DNA of 61,142 nucleotides from Sulfurimonas sp. Lineage in GTDB: Bacteria > Campylobacterota > Campylobacteria > Campylobacterales > Sulfurimonadaceae. Shown here piece by piece: positions 23,993 to 33,924 of this stretch. A program made the position numbers and the translations under genes. The notes below the pieces were generated by a model. That model was not told the origin of the DNA. It was given only the letters and a program-made list of their open reading frames with translations, and made no database searches. Numbering within the stretch: position 1 is the stretch's first letter; every line of letters begins with the position of its first letter. Where the stretch lies: assembly GCA_027064515.1 (NCBI GenBank), contig JAMOPL010000023.1:1-61142 (forward strand), in the 5' to 3' direction.

Positions 23993-25314
23993 AATTTATT
24001 TAAAGCTCCAGCTTCATTATTCTTTTTATCATTAGTTGATGGTAACTTTACCATTGTTTCAGTTTCTTCATCTACTGCTATTGGTATATCAGGAATAGGT
24101 GAGAAGTTTATATGACTATCTTTACTAGGTGTTTCGTTGGAATGTCTTACTTTTTTATTTGAATCTATCTCATATGGAGTAAAAGATGATACTTCATGCT
24201 TTAGTAGTCCAATCGCTGTTGAGTATATTGGATCACGAAGTTCATCAAAAAGTCCATCCATATCTAATGGTGAAGCTATTCTAACTGGAATAGAACCAAA
24301 AGTTGCTATTGCTAATTCTCGAATCCCTTCCATTTTAGAAAAACCACCAGTTAAAACAATTCCAGCACCTAAGTTATCTTTTAAACCACTTTTTTCAATG
24401 AATTGAGCAAGTATCATAAGTGTCTCTTCAACTCTTGCAAAAATTACATTTTGAACAACTTCTAGAGATACTTCATGAGTATTTTCTGTATCTCCTATAA
24501 TAGGTAATTCGATTAAATCATTACTCTCTTTAGTTAGTGATCCATAAGTAAGTTTAACTTTATCTGCTACATTTAATGGCGTGTGTAGAGCCGTTGATAA
24601 ATCATTAGTGATGTGATTAGACCCAACACCTAAAAAATCATTATATCTGATTGAATTTCCAGAATGGATAATAAGGTTTGTAGTATTTCCACCCATATCA
24701 ATAACGGCTACGCCTAACTCTTTCTCATCATAGTTAATAGTAGCTATTGATGAAGCATAACCGTTAAGTACGATACTATCAACATCTATTCCTGCACCAT
24801 TAACAGCTTTTTTAAGATTATTTAGGTTTGATTTTTGAGTTGTAATTATATGCGTTTCAACTTCAAGTCTAGATGCATTCATTCCTAAAGGATCTTCAAT
24901 ATAATCTTGATCATCTACTTTAAAATTATAAGGTAAAGCATGAAGAACTTCATATTCATTTGGCATATCTGCATTATATAGAGCAGTTCGCATAACTCTT
25001 TCTATCTCGGTAAAGCTAATCTCTTTATTTGGTATGTTTACAATACCATTTGATCTTAAACTTTTTGTATATGCTCCAGATATTGATACAACAGCATTTT
25101 TAATATCACTACCAGCAACTCTTTTAGCATCAGCAATAGCAATTTTTATAGATTTAGAAGCTAACTCTATATTTGTTATGCTCCCTTTTCTTAACCCTTG
25201 AGCTTTAGTAATACCAGAACCTATTATTTTAATAGATTTTTCGTCACTTACTTCAGCAATTATTGCACATATTTTTGTAGAGCCGATGTCAATAGATAAA
25301 AGAATTTTACTCAA
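23965..25314 (-). CDS. ftsA: cell division protein FtsA
   Basis: SIDIGSTKICAIIAEV, actin-like fold motifs, adjacent to ftsZ. Confidence 0.97.
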   Translation of the reverse strand: MSKILLSIDIGSTKICAIIAEVSDEKSIKIIGSGITKAQGLRKGSITNIELASKSIKIAIADAKRVAGSDIKNAVVSISGAYTKSLRSNGIVNIPNKEISFTEIERVMRTALYNADMPNEYEVLHALPYNFKVDDQDYIEDPLGMNASRLEVETHIITTQKSNLNNLKKAVNGAGIDVDSIVLNGYASSIATINYDEKELGVAVIDMGGNTTNLIIHSGNSIRYNDFLGVGSNHITNDLSTALHTPLNVADKVKLTYGSLTKESNDLIELPIIGDTENTHEVSLEVVQNVIFARVEETLMILAQFIEKSGLKDNLGAGIVLTGGFSKMEGIRELAIATFGSIPVRIASPLDMDGLFDELRDPIYSTAIGLLKHEVSSFTPYEIDSNKKVRHSNETPSKDSHINFSPIPDIPIAVDEETETMVKLPSTNDKKNNEAGALNKFWNWATQLF

Positions 25315-25315
25315 T

Positions 25316-26782
25316 TTATAATCCTTGGATAAATATCTCTGTCTTATACTTGCTTTTTAGGTTTTTAATTAAACCTTCATTAAACATAGTATTTTTCAAT
25401 TTAAAAATAGAATCTTCTTGATTCTTGTTTTGTTTATTAAGCAGTTTTTGTTCCATAATATTAAAAAGGACAATGTTTCCACTATTTAGAGTTATATACC
25501 CTTTTTTATTATCTTGAACAAATAGTTTAGCTAAAAAATCATTTGTATCAGCACTATTTAATTCTGGTATAGCATTAATATCAGAATTTGTGATAAAATC
25601 ACTAAGTTTTCCTCTGAATGTTTCAACAGAACTCTTAGCCATCTCTAACAGTTTAACTCTTTTTTGTTCAGCTATAAATAGAGGTATTAAACTTTTTTTA
25701 GCTTCTTCAAAGCTTTTAGGAACAGACGGATAGATTTTTACTAATTCAAAAATATAATAAGTATCACCAACAAGAATTGGTTTTAAATATGGAGAGATTA
25801 TTTTAAGTCCAGATATTTTTTCTAATGCTTTTGCATTAAATGGATTATTAGAATCTGAAATAGTGATTTTATCAATTTTCACATCTTTAGATAATTTTCC
25901 TTTTTTATAGTTAATATAAGTTCTTAAAGCAATATCTTTTGTAGCTTTTGCATTTAACTCTGCAATAACATCCTCTTTTGCATTTTTAAAGATAATAATT
26001 TTCCCATCATTATCTTTAAAATGATTTTTATTGTCTGTATAATATTCTTTTATTTTACTATCAGTATACTCTTTTATAATTGGTTCTTGTTTAATCACCT
26101 TTAATTCATAAGCAATATCAGTCATAAAGTTTTGCTTTGAAGTTTCCCAAAATGGTTTAAGTGATTTATCTGAAGTATCTATATTGATACTATCTTCAGA
26201 TAATATTTTGTATTCAACTCTATCTGCAATATTTATAATCGTATTTAGAATCTTTTTTTCATTATCATTTATTTTAATTGGTAGAAGTTTTAATGTTTTT
26301 TGAATAAGTAATTGTTTTTTTAGGTCAGCTTCATAGTCTTTCATACTTATATTACTTCTTGATAATGCTGATTTATAAATTTCTTTATCGAAATAGCCAT
26401 CTTTAAAAAAATATTTTTGAGTCTTAAGTTCAGCTAATACCTCTTGATCACTAATAGCTAAATTATATGATAATGCAAGGTTTAAAATAAGTGCTTGGTT
26501 TGTTAATTGATTAAGTGCTTGTTTTTCTAGTCCAAAACTTTTAGCTTTTTCTTCATCAAAATCACCTTGAAACATCTGGTTATATTGAGCATATAGACTT
26601 GAATATGACTGCTGTAATTCACCTCTAGTTATTTCAATCTCTCCAACTTTTGCAACTGCTCCAGCTTTGTCTCCATAATTATACTGACCCCAGCCAACAA
26701 AACCAGCTCCAACAAAAGCAATTGTTGAAATCCAAATAGTAATAATGAGATATTTTCTATGTCTCTGCATCCATGTAATCAT
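25316..26782 (-). CDS. SurA/PpiD-like peptidylprolyl isomerase/chaperone, N-terminally anchored
   Basis: N-terminal TM (YLIITIWISTIAFVGAGFVGWG), SurA_N-like and PPIC-like regions. Confidence 0.88.
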   Translation of the reverse strand: MITWMQRHRKYLIITIWISTIAFVGAGFVGWGQYNYGDKAGAVAKVGEIEITRGELQQSYSSLYAQYNQMFQGDFDEEKAKSFGLEKQALNQLTNQALILNLALSYNLAISDQEVLAELKTQKYFFKDGYFDKEIYKSALSRSNISMKDYEADLKKQLLIQKTLKLLPIKINDNEKKILNTIINIADRVEYKILSEDSINIDTSDKSLKPFWETSKQNFMTDIAYELKVIKQEPIIKEYTDSKIKEYYTDNKNHFKDNDGKIIIFKNAKEDVIAELNAKATKDIALRTYINYKKGKLSKDVKIDKITISDSNNPFNAKALEKISGLKIISPYLKPILVGDTYYIFELVKIYPSVPKSFEEAKKSLIPLFIAEQKRVKLLEMAKSSVETFRGKLSDFITNSDINAIPELNSADTNDFLAKLFVQDNKKGYITLNSGNIVLFNIMEQKLLNKQNKNQEDSIFKLKNTMFNEGLIKNLKSKYKTEIFIQGL

Positions 26783-26883
26783 ATATAAACCTTAATCTGT
26801 ATTATTTTTTGTATTCTATTTGAAATCTTATTAAAACTTGCTAAAGGTGGGGATAAATCGATATTTGAGAGTAGAGGTTTATC

Positions 26884-26913
26884 TCCTAATACTTAATTGT
26901 AAAAGTATTAGGA
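26884..26913 (-). terminator. hairpin downstream of Cys-rich protein gene
   Basis: tcctaatactt-aattgtaa-aagtattagga, 11-bp stem. Confidence 0.7.
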
Positions 26914-26925
26914 ATAATTATTTAG

Positions 26926-27168
26926 TTAGTGAGAACCACATCCACCACCACAACATCCATTAGTTGTTGAATTTTCCATAGCGATAACAAAGCTATTTTT
27001 AACCTCTTGTACTTTAAATTTATGTTTACCACAAAAGTCATCATTCATAGTATCTCTCATCTCTAAAGTTTTTAGAAGTGCTTCATCCTTAGATGCTACC
27101 TCTACATTATTTTGTAAATCACTTTTTTTGAAACATCCACACTCTTTTTCTACAACTATTTTAAACAT
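26926..27168 (-). CDS. small Cys-rich protein with CCGGGCGSH tail
   Basis: 80 aa; KECGCFKKS and C-terminal GCCGGGCGSH. Confidence 0.75.
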   Translation of the reverse strand: MFKIVVEKECGCFKKSDLQNNVEVASKDEALLKTLEMRDTMNDDFCGKHKFKVQEVKNSFVIAMENSTTNGCCGGGCGSH

Positions 27169-27252
27169 TTTAATTCCTTTTGTTTTTGAAATAATATCAG
27201 ATAAAAATTGATTTTATCTTGGGTACTTTTATAATCTAAATGATTTAAGATT

Positions 27253-28149
27253 TTATTTAGATTTCGCTACCATTATTCCAGAAGATATAATTAAAATAAT
27301 TCCTAAGAATGTAATTAAATTTGGTAGATTGTCACCTAAAATTATACCAACTAAAATAGCAAATATAATATTTGAATAACTCACTGCCCCTACGATTCCA
27401 GCCTTTGTTTCACCATATGCTTTTGTCATTAAAAGTTGTGAGATTGTAGCAAAGATTCCCATCCCCAAAACATAAAACCAAACGATTCCTTGTGGCATAA
27501 CAAACTCACCCAATATAAAATCAAGTTCAGGTAAATCTATATATGGTGATATAATAAATAATAATATTGGTGCAATAGTCCCAACACCCATAAAAGAGAG
27601 AACAATAGCACGAGTATCATAATAATTTCTTAACTCTCTAATCGAAGTATATGCTAATGCTGCTCCAATTCCACTAAAGATTCCAAGCAAATCATATTTA
27701 GAAAGACCAACTCCACTAGGTTGAGTTATAAGTAAGATTCCAACAAACCCTATCCCAATAGCACCCCATGCTTTAACTGAGAGTTTTTCATCTAAAAACA
27801 TCCATGCAAAAATAGCAGTAAAAATTGGTGAAGTTTTTGAGAATGTCATCGCATCACCTAAAGGTATATGTGCGATATTGTAAAAAAATGCGAGTAAAGC
27901 ACTAAAGCCCATAAAACCACGAAAAAATAGGAGCCAAGGTTTTCCACCATTTTGAACCATTGGTTTTTTTATAACTGCTATCCCTATAAGAATTACACCA
28001 GCTATATTCCTGAAAAACACAACTTCTAAAGAACTCATATGTTCACTAGAGAGTTTAGCAAAAGCTCCCATTATCGCAAATGTAAAAGATGCTATGAGCA
28101 TATATTTTACACCTTTATTTAATTCTTTAATTTGTATTACACTCGGCAT
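27253..28149 (-). CDS. DMT/EamA-family transporter
   Basis: 10-TM EamA repeats; GGGAGG ribosome-binding site. Confidence 0.92.
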   Translation of the reverse strand: MPSVIQIKELNKGVKYMLIASFTFAIMGAFAKLSSEHMSSLEVVFFRNIAGVILIGIAVIKKPMVQNGGKPWLLFFRGFMGFSALLAFFYNIAHIPLGDAMTFSKTSPIFTAIFAWMFLDEKLSVKAWGAIGIGFVGILLITQPSGVGLSKYDLLGIFSGIGAALAYTSIRELRNYYDTRAIVLSFMGVGTIAPILLFIISPYIDLPELDFILGEFVMPQGIVWFYVLGMGIFATISQLLMTKAYGETKAGIVGAVSYSNIIFAILVGIILGDNLPNLITFLGIILIISSGIMVAKSK

Positions 28150-28280
28150 TTGGTGCCTCCCAGTATTGAACTTTTAGCAGTATTAACCCATGACACTTGC
28201 CACTTTGAGTTCTTAACATAATGGAATTATACCCATTCATTTTTTTCTTGTATAATTTTACAAAATTAACAGGAGAATTT

Positions 28281-29036
28281 ATGGGAAATTTAATCGTATT
28301 GGCTATTTTAGGGGCAGTTTTTTACTACATCTTTAAAAGTTATTCAAGCTACACAAGTGAATATTCAAAAGAGGCATTTAAAAATGTCAAAATCACTAAA
28401 GAATCACTAGAACATACAGAGTTAGGTATGTTTGTTGCACTTGTTGCCAAGGTAGCCAAGGCTGATGGAAAAGTTGATGCACTTGAAGCACAACTTATTG
28501 GAATTATGTTTGATGATATATCTGCAGTTTTTCCAGAAACTGAACATACAAAAAGTATTTTAAAACAGATTTTTGATGAGCAAAAAGATAAATTTGATAA
28601 CCTTGAATCTATTGCTCATAATTTAGCTCAAGCTACAAAAAGAGATAAAGCAAAACAACAACAGTTTATAGGTTTCTTAATTCAGTTGGCTTTTATTGAT
28701 GGTGAGGTGAGTGATTCTGAAGATGAGATTCTTCAAACAATTGCACAAGCTTTTGAGTTTGACCCTGATGCTTACCATGCTATTTTTGATCAGTTTGAGA
28801 AAATGATGCAAAATATCACTCCAAAAGCAACGATAGATGATGCTTATAAACTTTTAGGTGTGAATAAAAACGATGATATGAGTGTGATTAAAAAAGCTTA
28901 TAGAAAATTAGTTCGCCAGTACCATCCAGATATTATCAAATCACAAGGGAAAGATGAAGCTTATATGAAAGAAGCAACTGCTAAAACTCAAGAGATTAAT
29001 CAAGCCTATGAGATGATAAAAGATTCGAGAAAATAA
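28281..29036 (+). CDS. TerB-like + DnaJ-domain co-chaperone (DjlA-like)
   Basis: YKLLGVNKNDDMSVIKKAYRKLVRQYHPD; start trimmed to ATG after aggagaa. Confidence 0.9.
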   Translation: MGNLIVLAILGAVFYYIFKSYSSYTSEYSKEAFKNVKITKESLEHTELGMFVALVAKVAKADGKVDALEAQLIGIMFDDISAVFPETEHTKSILKQIFDEQKDKFDNLESIAHNLAQATKRDKAKQQQFIGFLIQLAFIDGEVSDSEDEILQTIAQAFEFDPDAYHAIFDQFEKMMQNITPKATIDDAYKLLGVNKNDDMSVIKKAYRKLVRQYHPDIIKSQGKDEAYMKEATAKTQEINQAYEMIKDSRK

Positions 29037-29411
29037 TTGAAATTTTTTAATATGATTATATTTTTGTTTGGAGTAGGTTTATCTGCGAATGATTTAGGTT
29101 CATTGCTATTTCATGGTAATTGTATAACATGCCATAATGAAACTAAAAATATATCAGCACCATCAATATTGCTTGTTAAAGAGAGTTATAAAAATGTTTT
29201 TCCAAAAAAAGATGATTTTATAAAACAGATGTCAGTTTGGGTTGAACATCCAAAAGAGCAAACTTCTATAATGGCTCAAGCTATTGAAAAATATGAGTTG
29301 ATGCCAGAATTGGGATTTGATTTAAGTACACTAGAAGAGATTGCAGATTTTATATATGATACAGATTTTAGTAATACTAATCATGCTGGACATAGTCCTA
29401 AGCATAATTAA
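29037..29411 (+). CDS. monoheme c-type cytochrome
   Basis: Signal peptide, CITCH; TTG start. Confidence 0.82.
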   Translation: MKFFNMIIFLFGVGLSANDLGSLLFHGNCITCHNETKNISAPSILLVKESYKNVFPKKDDFIKQMSVWVEHPKEQTSIMAQAIEKYELMPELGFDLSTLEEIADFIYDTDFSNTNHAGHSPKHN

Positions 29412-29446
29412 TATTTTCTTTTTTTAATCAGGTATTTAAAAGTTTA

Positions 29447-29887
29447 TTATAAAAAATCTCTTTCCCAAAAAAAATCTATCCAATCATCTGCTTCGTTAAT
29501 CCAAATGTCAGGTTCAAATGATGATGTTGTTTTATAAAAAAGTGTTGCTGATTTAAATTCAATATCTTTATTTACATTTTTTAGATGTTTCATTACAGCT
29601 TGAAAAGTATCGCCACTATCAGAAATATCATCAAGAACTAATATTTTTTTCACCTTGTCAAATTTACACTCTCCAAATATTGTTATTTTATCTCTTTTTT
29701 TTGTATCGTCATAAAGTTCAGTCCTTATTGTATGAACATCTCTTATATTTAAACCCTCTGCCATAGTATGTGCTAGTGTTAAGCCACCTCTAGCAATTCC
29801 TATAATTGCATCAGGTTCATAGCTTTTTAACTCTTGTATCAGTTTATTTGTATCGATTTTAAAATCTTCATAGCTGTAATATTTCAT
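29447..29887 (-). CDS. phosphoribosyltransferase
   Basis: ILVLDDISDSGDTF PRPP motif. Confidence 0.9.
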   Translation of the reverse strand: MKYYSYEDFKIDTNKLIQELKSYEPDAIIGIARGGLTLAHTMAEGLNIRDVHTIRTELYDDTKKRDKITIFGECKFDKVKKILVLDDISDSGDTFQAVMKHLKNVNKDIEFKSATLFYKTTSSFEPDIWINEADDWIDFFWERDFL

Positions 29888-29952
29888 AAATAGGATTATA
29901 CCTTTTTTTATTTGGATATAATTGCATCAATATATAATTTACAAGGCTCTTC

Positions 29953-31446
29953 ATGAAAAAAATCGCCATTATCGGTCGTCCAAATGTTGGAAAAAGTTCA
30001 CTATTTAACCGTTTAGTAAAAAACAGAGATGCTATCACATCTGATTTAGCAGGTACTACAAGAGATGTTAAAAGAAGAACTACTGTTATTATGAACAAAG
30101 AGGTTCAACTTCTTGATACGGGTGGATTAGATAAAGGGTGTGAACTTTTTGATAAAATTAAAGAGATGTCATTAAAAGCTGCTTATAAAGCTGACATCAT
30201 CCTTTATATGGTTGATGGAAAAGGTTTACCTGAAGAGGAAGATAAAAAATTATTTTATGAACTTCAAGCTATGGGTAAAGATATGGCTTTGGTTGTAAAC
30301 AAAATAGACAATGACAAAATGAAAGAAAAACTTTGGGAATACTATGAGTTTGGAACTGATGCCATTTTTGGAATCTCTGTTTCTCATAACCGTAATACTG
30401 TTGAACTTCTTGATTGGATTGCTTCTAAAGTTCCAGATTCTGACATTGTAAAAGATGATGATGAAGAGGAAGAAGATGATATAAATATCATTGAGCCTGA
30501 AACAAATGATGAAGACTTTTTTGCGAATGTTGCTGAAAAAGATGAAGATGATGATGGTTTTACTTATTGGGATGAAGATGAGATGGATGGAGTTATTATA
30601 GATGACACTATCTTTGGAAACAATGACCGAATTAAAGAGTTTGATGAGGAAGATGTTGACCACATAAAAATTGCAATTATTGGTCGTACAAATGTTGGTA
30701 AAAGTTCACTTCTAAATGCACTTCTTGGTGAAGAGCGTTCTGTTGTAAGTTCTGTGGCTGGTACAACTATCGACCCCATTGATGAAACAGTTCAGTATAA
30801 AGATAAGCAAATTACATTTGTAGATACAGCTGGTCTTCGCCGTCGTGGTAGAATCTTAGGGATTGAAAAATATGCTTTAATGAGAACTACTGAGATGCTT
30901 GAAAATTCAAATATGGCTTTAATTGTTTTAGATGCAAGTGAACCATTTATGGATCTTGATGAGAAAATTGCTGGACTTGTAGATAGTAATAGATTGGCTT
31001 CTATTATTGTTTTAAATAAATGGGATATATCTAAAAGAGAAGAGCATGATAAAATCATCAAAGAGGTTCGTGATAGATTTAAGTTCTTAGCGTATGCACC
31101 TATTATCACTCTATCTGCGAAATCTCATCTAAGAGTTGATAAACTTCACGATATGATTTTAGAGATAAATGCAAACTACTCACAAAGAATCCCAACTTCT
31201 AAAATTAATGAAGTTATAGAAAAAGCACTAAGAAGACATACTCTTCCAAGTGTAAGTGGACAAGTTATTAGAATCTATTACGGAACACAATATGAGACAA
31301 GACCACCAAAAATTGCGATTGTTATGAATAAACCAAGTGGTCTTCACTTTACTTATAGAAGATACTTAACAAACAAAATGAGAGAAGCATTTAACTTTAC
31401 TGGAACACCTTTACTCTTTAAAGCTAAAAAGAAAGGGGAGAAGTAA
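29953..31446 (+). CDS. der: GTPase Der (EngA) with long acidic linker
   Basis: Two GTPase domains (GRPNVGKSSLF, GRTNVGKSSLL), KH-like C-terminus. Confidence 0.97.
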   Translation: MKKIAIIGRPNVGKSSLFNRLVKNRDAITSDLAGTTRDVKRRTTVIMNKEVQLLDTGGLDKGCELFDKIKEMSLKAAYKADIILYMVDGKGLPEEEDKKLFYELQAMGKDMALVVNKIDNDKMKEKLWEYYEFGTDAIFGISVSHNRNTVELLDWIASKVPDSDIVKDDDEEEEDDINIIEPETNDEDFFANVAEKDEDDDGFTYWDEDEMDGVIIDDTIFGNNDRIKEFDEEDVDHIKIAIIGRTNVGKSSLLNALLGEERSVVSSVAGTTIDPIDETVQYKDKQITFVDTAGLRRRGRILGIEKYALMRTTEMLENSNMALIVLDASEPFMDLDEKIAGLVDSNRLASIIVLNKWDISKREEHDKIIKEVRDRFKFLAYAPIITLSAKSHLRVDKLHDMILEINANYSQRIPTSKINEVIEKALRRHTLPSVSGQVIRIYYGTQYETRPPKIAIVMNKPSGLHFTYRRYLTNKMREAFNFTGTPLLFKAKKKGEK

Positions 31447-31455
31447 AACTTCTCC
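31437..31455 (+). terminator. hairpin overlapping der stop
   Basis: ggagaagt-aaa-acttctcc, 8-bp stem. Confidence 0.4.
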
Positions 31456-31516
31456 TATCTAAAGTAATTAGATTATAGTTTATAAAAGTAACATATTTTA
31501 TTAGGAGTTGATAATT

Positions 31517-32155
31517 ATGAAGTTATCAGAAAAATTATATATATGGGATTCTGAAGATTTTTTAGAGAGAATTGATAACTCTAGTGAACTTTTAATTTCC
31601 ATAATAGAAATTTTTATAGAAGAAACAATAAAGCATAAAAATGAATTGAAAAAAGGTATAAATGACTTTTCTCTAGAAGATATACATCTTCATTCACATA
31701 GTATAAAAGGTGCAGCTGCCAATATAAGTGCAAGTAAACTTAAAGATATAGCACATACAATAGAAACAAGTACCAAAAGTAATAGTGCATATACTCATAC
31801 AGAACAATTTTCTCAAAATTTCATTAAACTAGATAATGCTTTAGATGAGTTAATTGTAGAGTTAAATAATTATTTGGGAAAAGAGTTTAGTAGTAACAGT
31901 AAAGAAAATATATTAGATAAAAATGATGCTATATTGGAATTAAAAACTATAAAAAAGAATCTTAAGCTCGGTATCTATATCGATACAGTATCAATAGATA
32001 TTTTTAGAAATTTTGTTGATGAGCGAATACAAAGACAATTAACTGAACTAGAAAAATTGATTAATAGTTTTTCATTAGAAGAATCTTTAAAATTAACAAA
32101 TGATTTAATTTTCAAATTGAACCTAATGGTAAAAGGTAAATTAGATGAAAAATAA
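31517..32155 (+). CDS. HPt domain protein
   Basis: HSHSIKGAAANISA phosphotransfer motif; start trimmed. Confidence 0.85.
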   Translation: MKLSEKLYIWDSEDFLERIDNSSELLISIIEIFIEETIKHKNELKKGINDFSLEDIHLHSHSIKGAAANISASKLKDIAHTIETSTKSNSAYTHTEQFSQNFIKLDNALDELIVELNNYLGKEFSSNSKENILDKNDAILELKTIKKNLKLGIYIDTVSIDIFRNFVDERIQRQLTELEKLINSFSLEESLKLTNDLIFKLNLMVKGKLDEK

Positions 32156-33023
32156 AAGAGTTATATTATTAGTGGATGATGTTCCTGTAAATATGCATGC
32201 ATTAGCACATCTTCTAAAAAATGATTATATTTTAAAAGTAGCTATTAGTGGTGCAAGAGCTTTAGAATTAGTTCATCTTGAGCCTATGCCTGATTTGATT
32301 TTATTAGATGTTAAGATGCCAGGTATGGATGGATATGAGGTTTTAGAAAATCTAAAGAATGACTATAAGACAAAAGATATACCAGTTATATTTGTAACTG
32401 GCAATAGTAATATAGAGGATGAGGAGAGAGGACTCAGTAGTGGAGCAGTAGATTACATCACAAAACCAATCCGTCCTATTATAGTTAAATCTAGGATAAA
32501 AACTGCAATAGATCTTAAGGTAAAAAGAGATGAGTTAATTTATAATGGTCTGTATGATAGATTAACTGGTCTTTACAATAGGCATAATCTTTTTGATTCA
32601 GGAAGTAGAGAATTTTCAAAATTCAAAAGAACTAATCATGATATTAGTTTAATCAGAATAAAAATAACAAATTATAAAAAAATTAATACTATATATGGTG
32701 ATATAAAATATGATAAAGTGATAGTTGATATTGCTAAAATTATAAAAAATAAAACAAGAGAAGAAGATTTTGTAGCTAGAAATGAAAGAGATGAATTTAC
32801 AATGTTACTTTTAGATTGTGATATAGAATCAGCAGTTAAGAAAGCTCAAATTTTAGAGAGTAAAATAGATGAGTATCAGTTAAGTGGGATAAAGGTTAGA
32901 ACAATTTTTGGTATAGCCAAACTAAGAAAAAAACATGATAAATTTAATGCTGTATTGGTTGATTTAGAATCTGCTATACACAAAGCTAAGTCTAAAAAAG
33001 GGGATAGAATCATCTCTCTTTAA
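32145..33023 (+). CDS. response regulator with degenerate GGDEF domain
   Basis: Receiver VDDVPVN...LLDVKMPGMDG; RLTGLYNRH then ARNERDEFTMLL in place of GG[DE]EF. Confidence 0.92.
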   Translation: MKNKRVILLVDDVPVNMHALAHLLKNDYILKVAISGARALELVHLEPMPDLILLDVKMPGMDGYEVLENLKNDYKTKDIPVIFVTGNSNIEDEERGLSSGAVDYITKPIRPIIVKSRIKTAIDLKVKRDELIYNGLYDRLTGLYNRHNLFDSGSREFSKFKRTNHDISLIRIKITNYKKINTIYGDIKYDKVIVDIAKIIKNKTREEDFVARNERDEFTMLLLDCDIESAVKKAQILESKIDEYQLSGIKVRTIFGIAKLRKKHDKFNAVLVDLESAIHKAKSKKGDRIISL

Positions 33024-33037
33024 TAGAGATGATTCTA
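33005..33037. terminator. hairpin built from GAATC/GATTC
   Basis: tagaatcatctct-ctttaat-agagatgattcta, 13-bp perfect stem between convergent genes. Confidence 0.8.
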
Positions 33038-33041
33038 GAAA

Positions 33042-33464
33042 TTAAAAAGGTTTAAATATAACCATTCCCACTATTACTAAAAGTAGTAAAGTTGGAACCT
33101 CATTATAAAATCTAAAAAATTTCCCACTTTTTATACACTTATCTTCTAAAAGTTTTTTTCTAAAATGACCAAGCGAAAAGAAATAAGCCATCAATATAAC
33201 CACAAAAAGTATTTTTGCATGTAACCAAGCATTTCCACTAAAACCTAGCTCGAAGCCAAGGTATAAACCACTAAATACTGTTGCCCACATAGCTGGAACA
33301 CCAATATACTTATAAATCTTTAATTCCATAACTTTCACAACTTCAATAAAGCCTGAATTATCAGCATTTTCTACATGATAAACAAAAAGTCTAGGCAAAT
33401 AAAATAAAACTGCAAACCAAGAGATTAAAGATAGAATATGAAACCAAAGTATCCAGCTATACAT
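33042..33464 (-). CDS. hemJ: protoporphyrinogen IX oxidase HemJ
   Basis: 4-TM; WFHILSLISWFAVLFYLPRLFVYH. Confidence 0.92.
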   Translation of the reverse strand: MYSWILWFHILSLISWFAVLFYLPRLFVYHVENADNSGFIEVVKVMELKIYKYIGVPAMWATVFSGLYLGFELGFSGNAWLHAKILFVVILMAYFFSLGHFRKKLLEDKCIKSGKFFRFYNEVPTLLLLVIVGMVIFKPF

Positions 33465-33475
33465 ATAAATATACT

Positions 33476-33805
33476 TTAAGCATCAAGTGTTTCAATATCT
33501 TTTATTGAACTTGTTTGTTTTGAAGATACTTTATCGTGTAAACGACGAAGTGCTTTAGTTGTTCTATCAATTGCTAAATCGATTGCAGAATCTAAATTAT
33601 CATCTGTTTGTGTAATTACTACTGGTTGTGCATGTGCGATATGGATATCAAACTCAATAGTTATACCTTTTTTTTCTGCTACTATACTTGTATTTACTGT
33701 CGTAATATCTAGCTGATATTTAGTAAAAGTTTCAACCGCTGACTCTATATGAGCTTTTGTGTTTGCATTTAAGTTTACATCTTTTGTGCGAATTTGTACA
33801 TTCAT
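33476..33805 (-). CDS. hpf: ribosome hibernation promoting factor / RaiA-like
   Basis: MNVQIRTKDVNLNANTKAHIESAV; start trimmed from ORF track. Confidence 0.88.
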   Translation of the reverse strand: MNVQIRTKDVNLNANTKAHIESAVETFTKYQLDITTVNTSIVAEKKGITIEFDIHIAHAQPVVITQTDDNLDSAIDLAIDRTTKALRRLHDKVSSKQTSSIKDIETLDA

Positions 33806-33924
33806 AATAAATCCTTTGTATAAGTAGCTTCTGCTACTTTTGATACTTATTATTTTATCACAAAATATATAAAAAAATATAAGAGTTTGATATAATGTCA
33901 AAAAATATTAGGAAATATATAATT

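Noticed and set aside
30250-30663. 137-aa minus-strand ORF inside der
   Set aside because: Antisense shadow of the acidic Asp/Glu-rich linker; low-complexity Ile/Phe translation, no start context, fully overlaps a certain gene.
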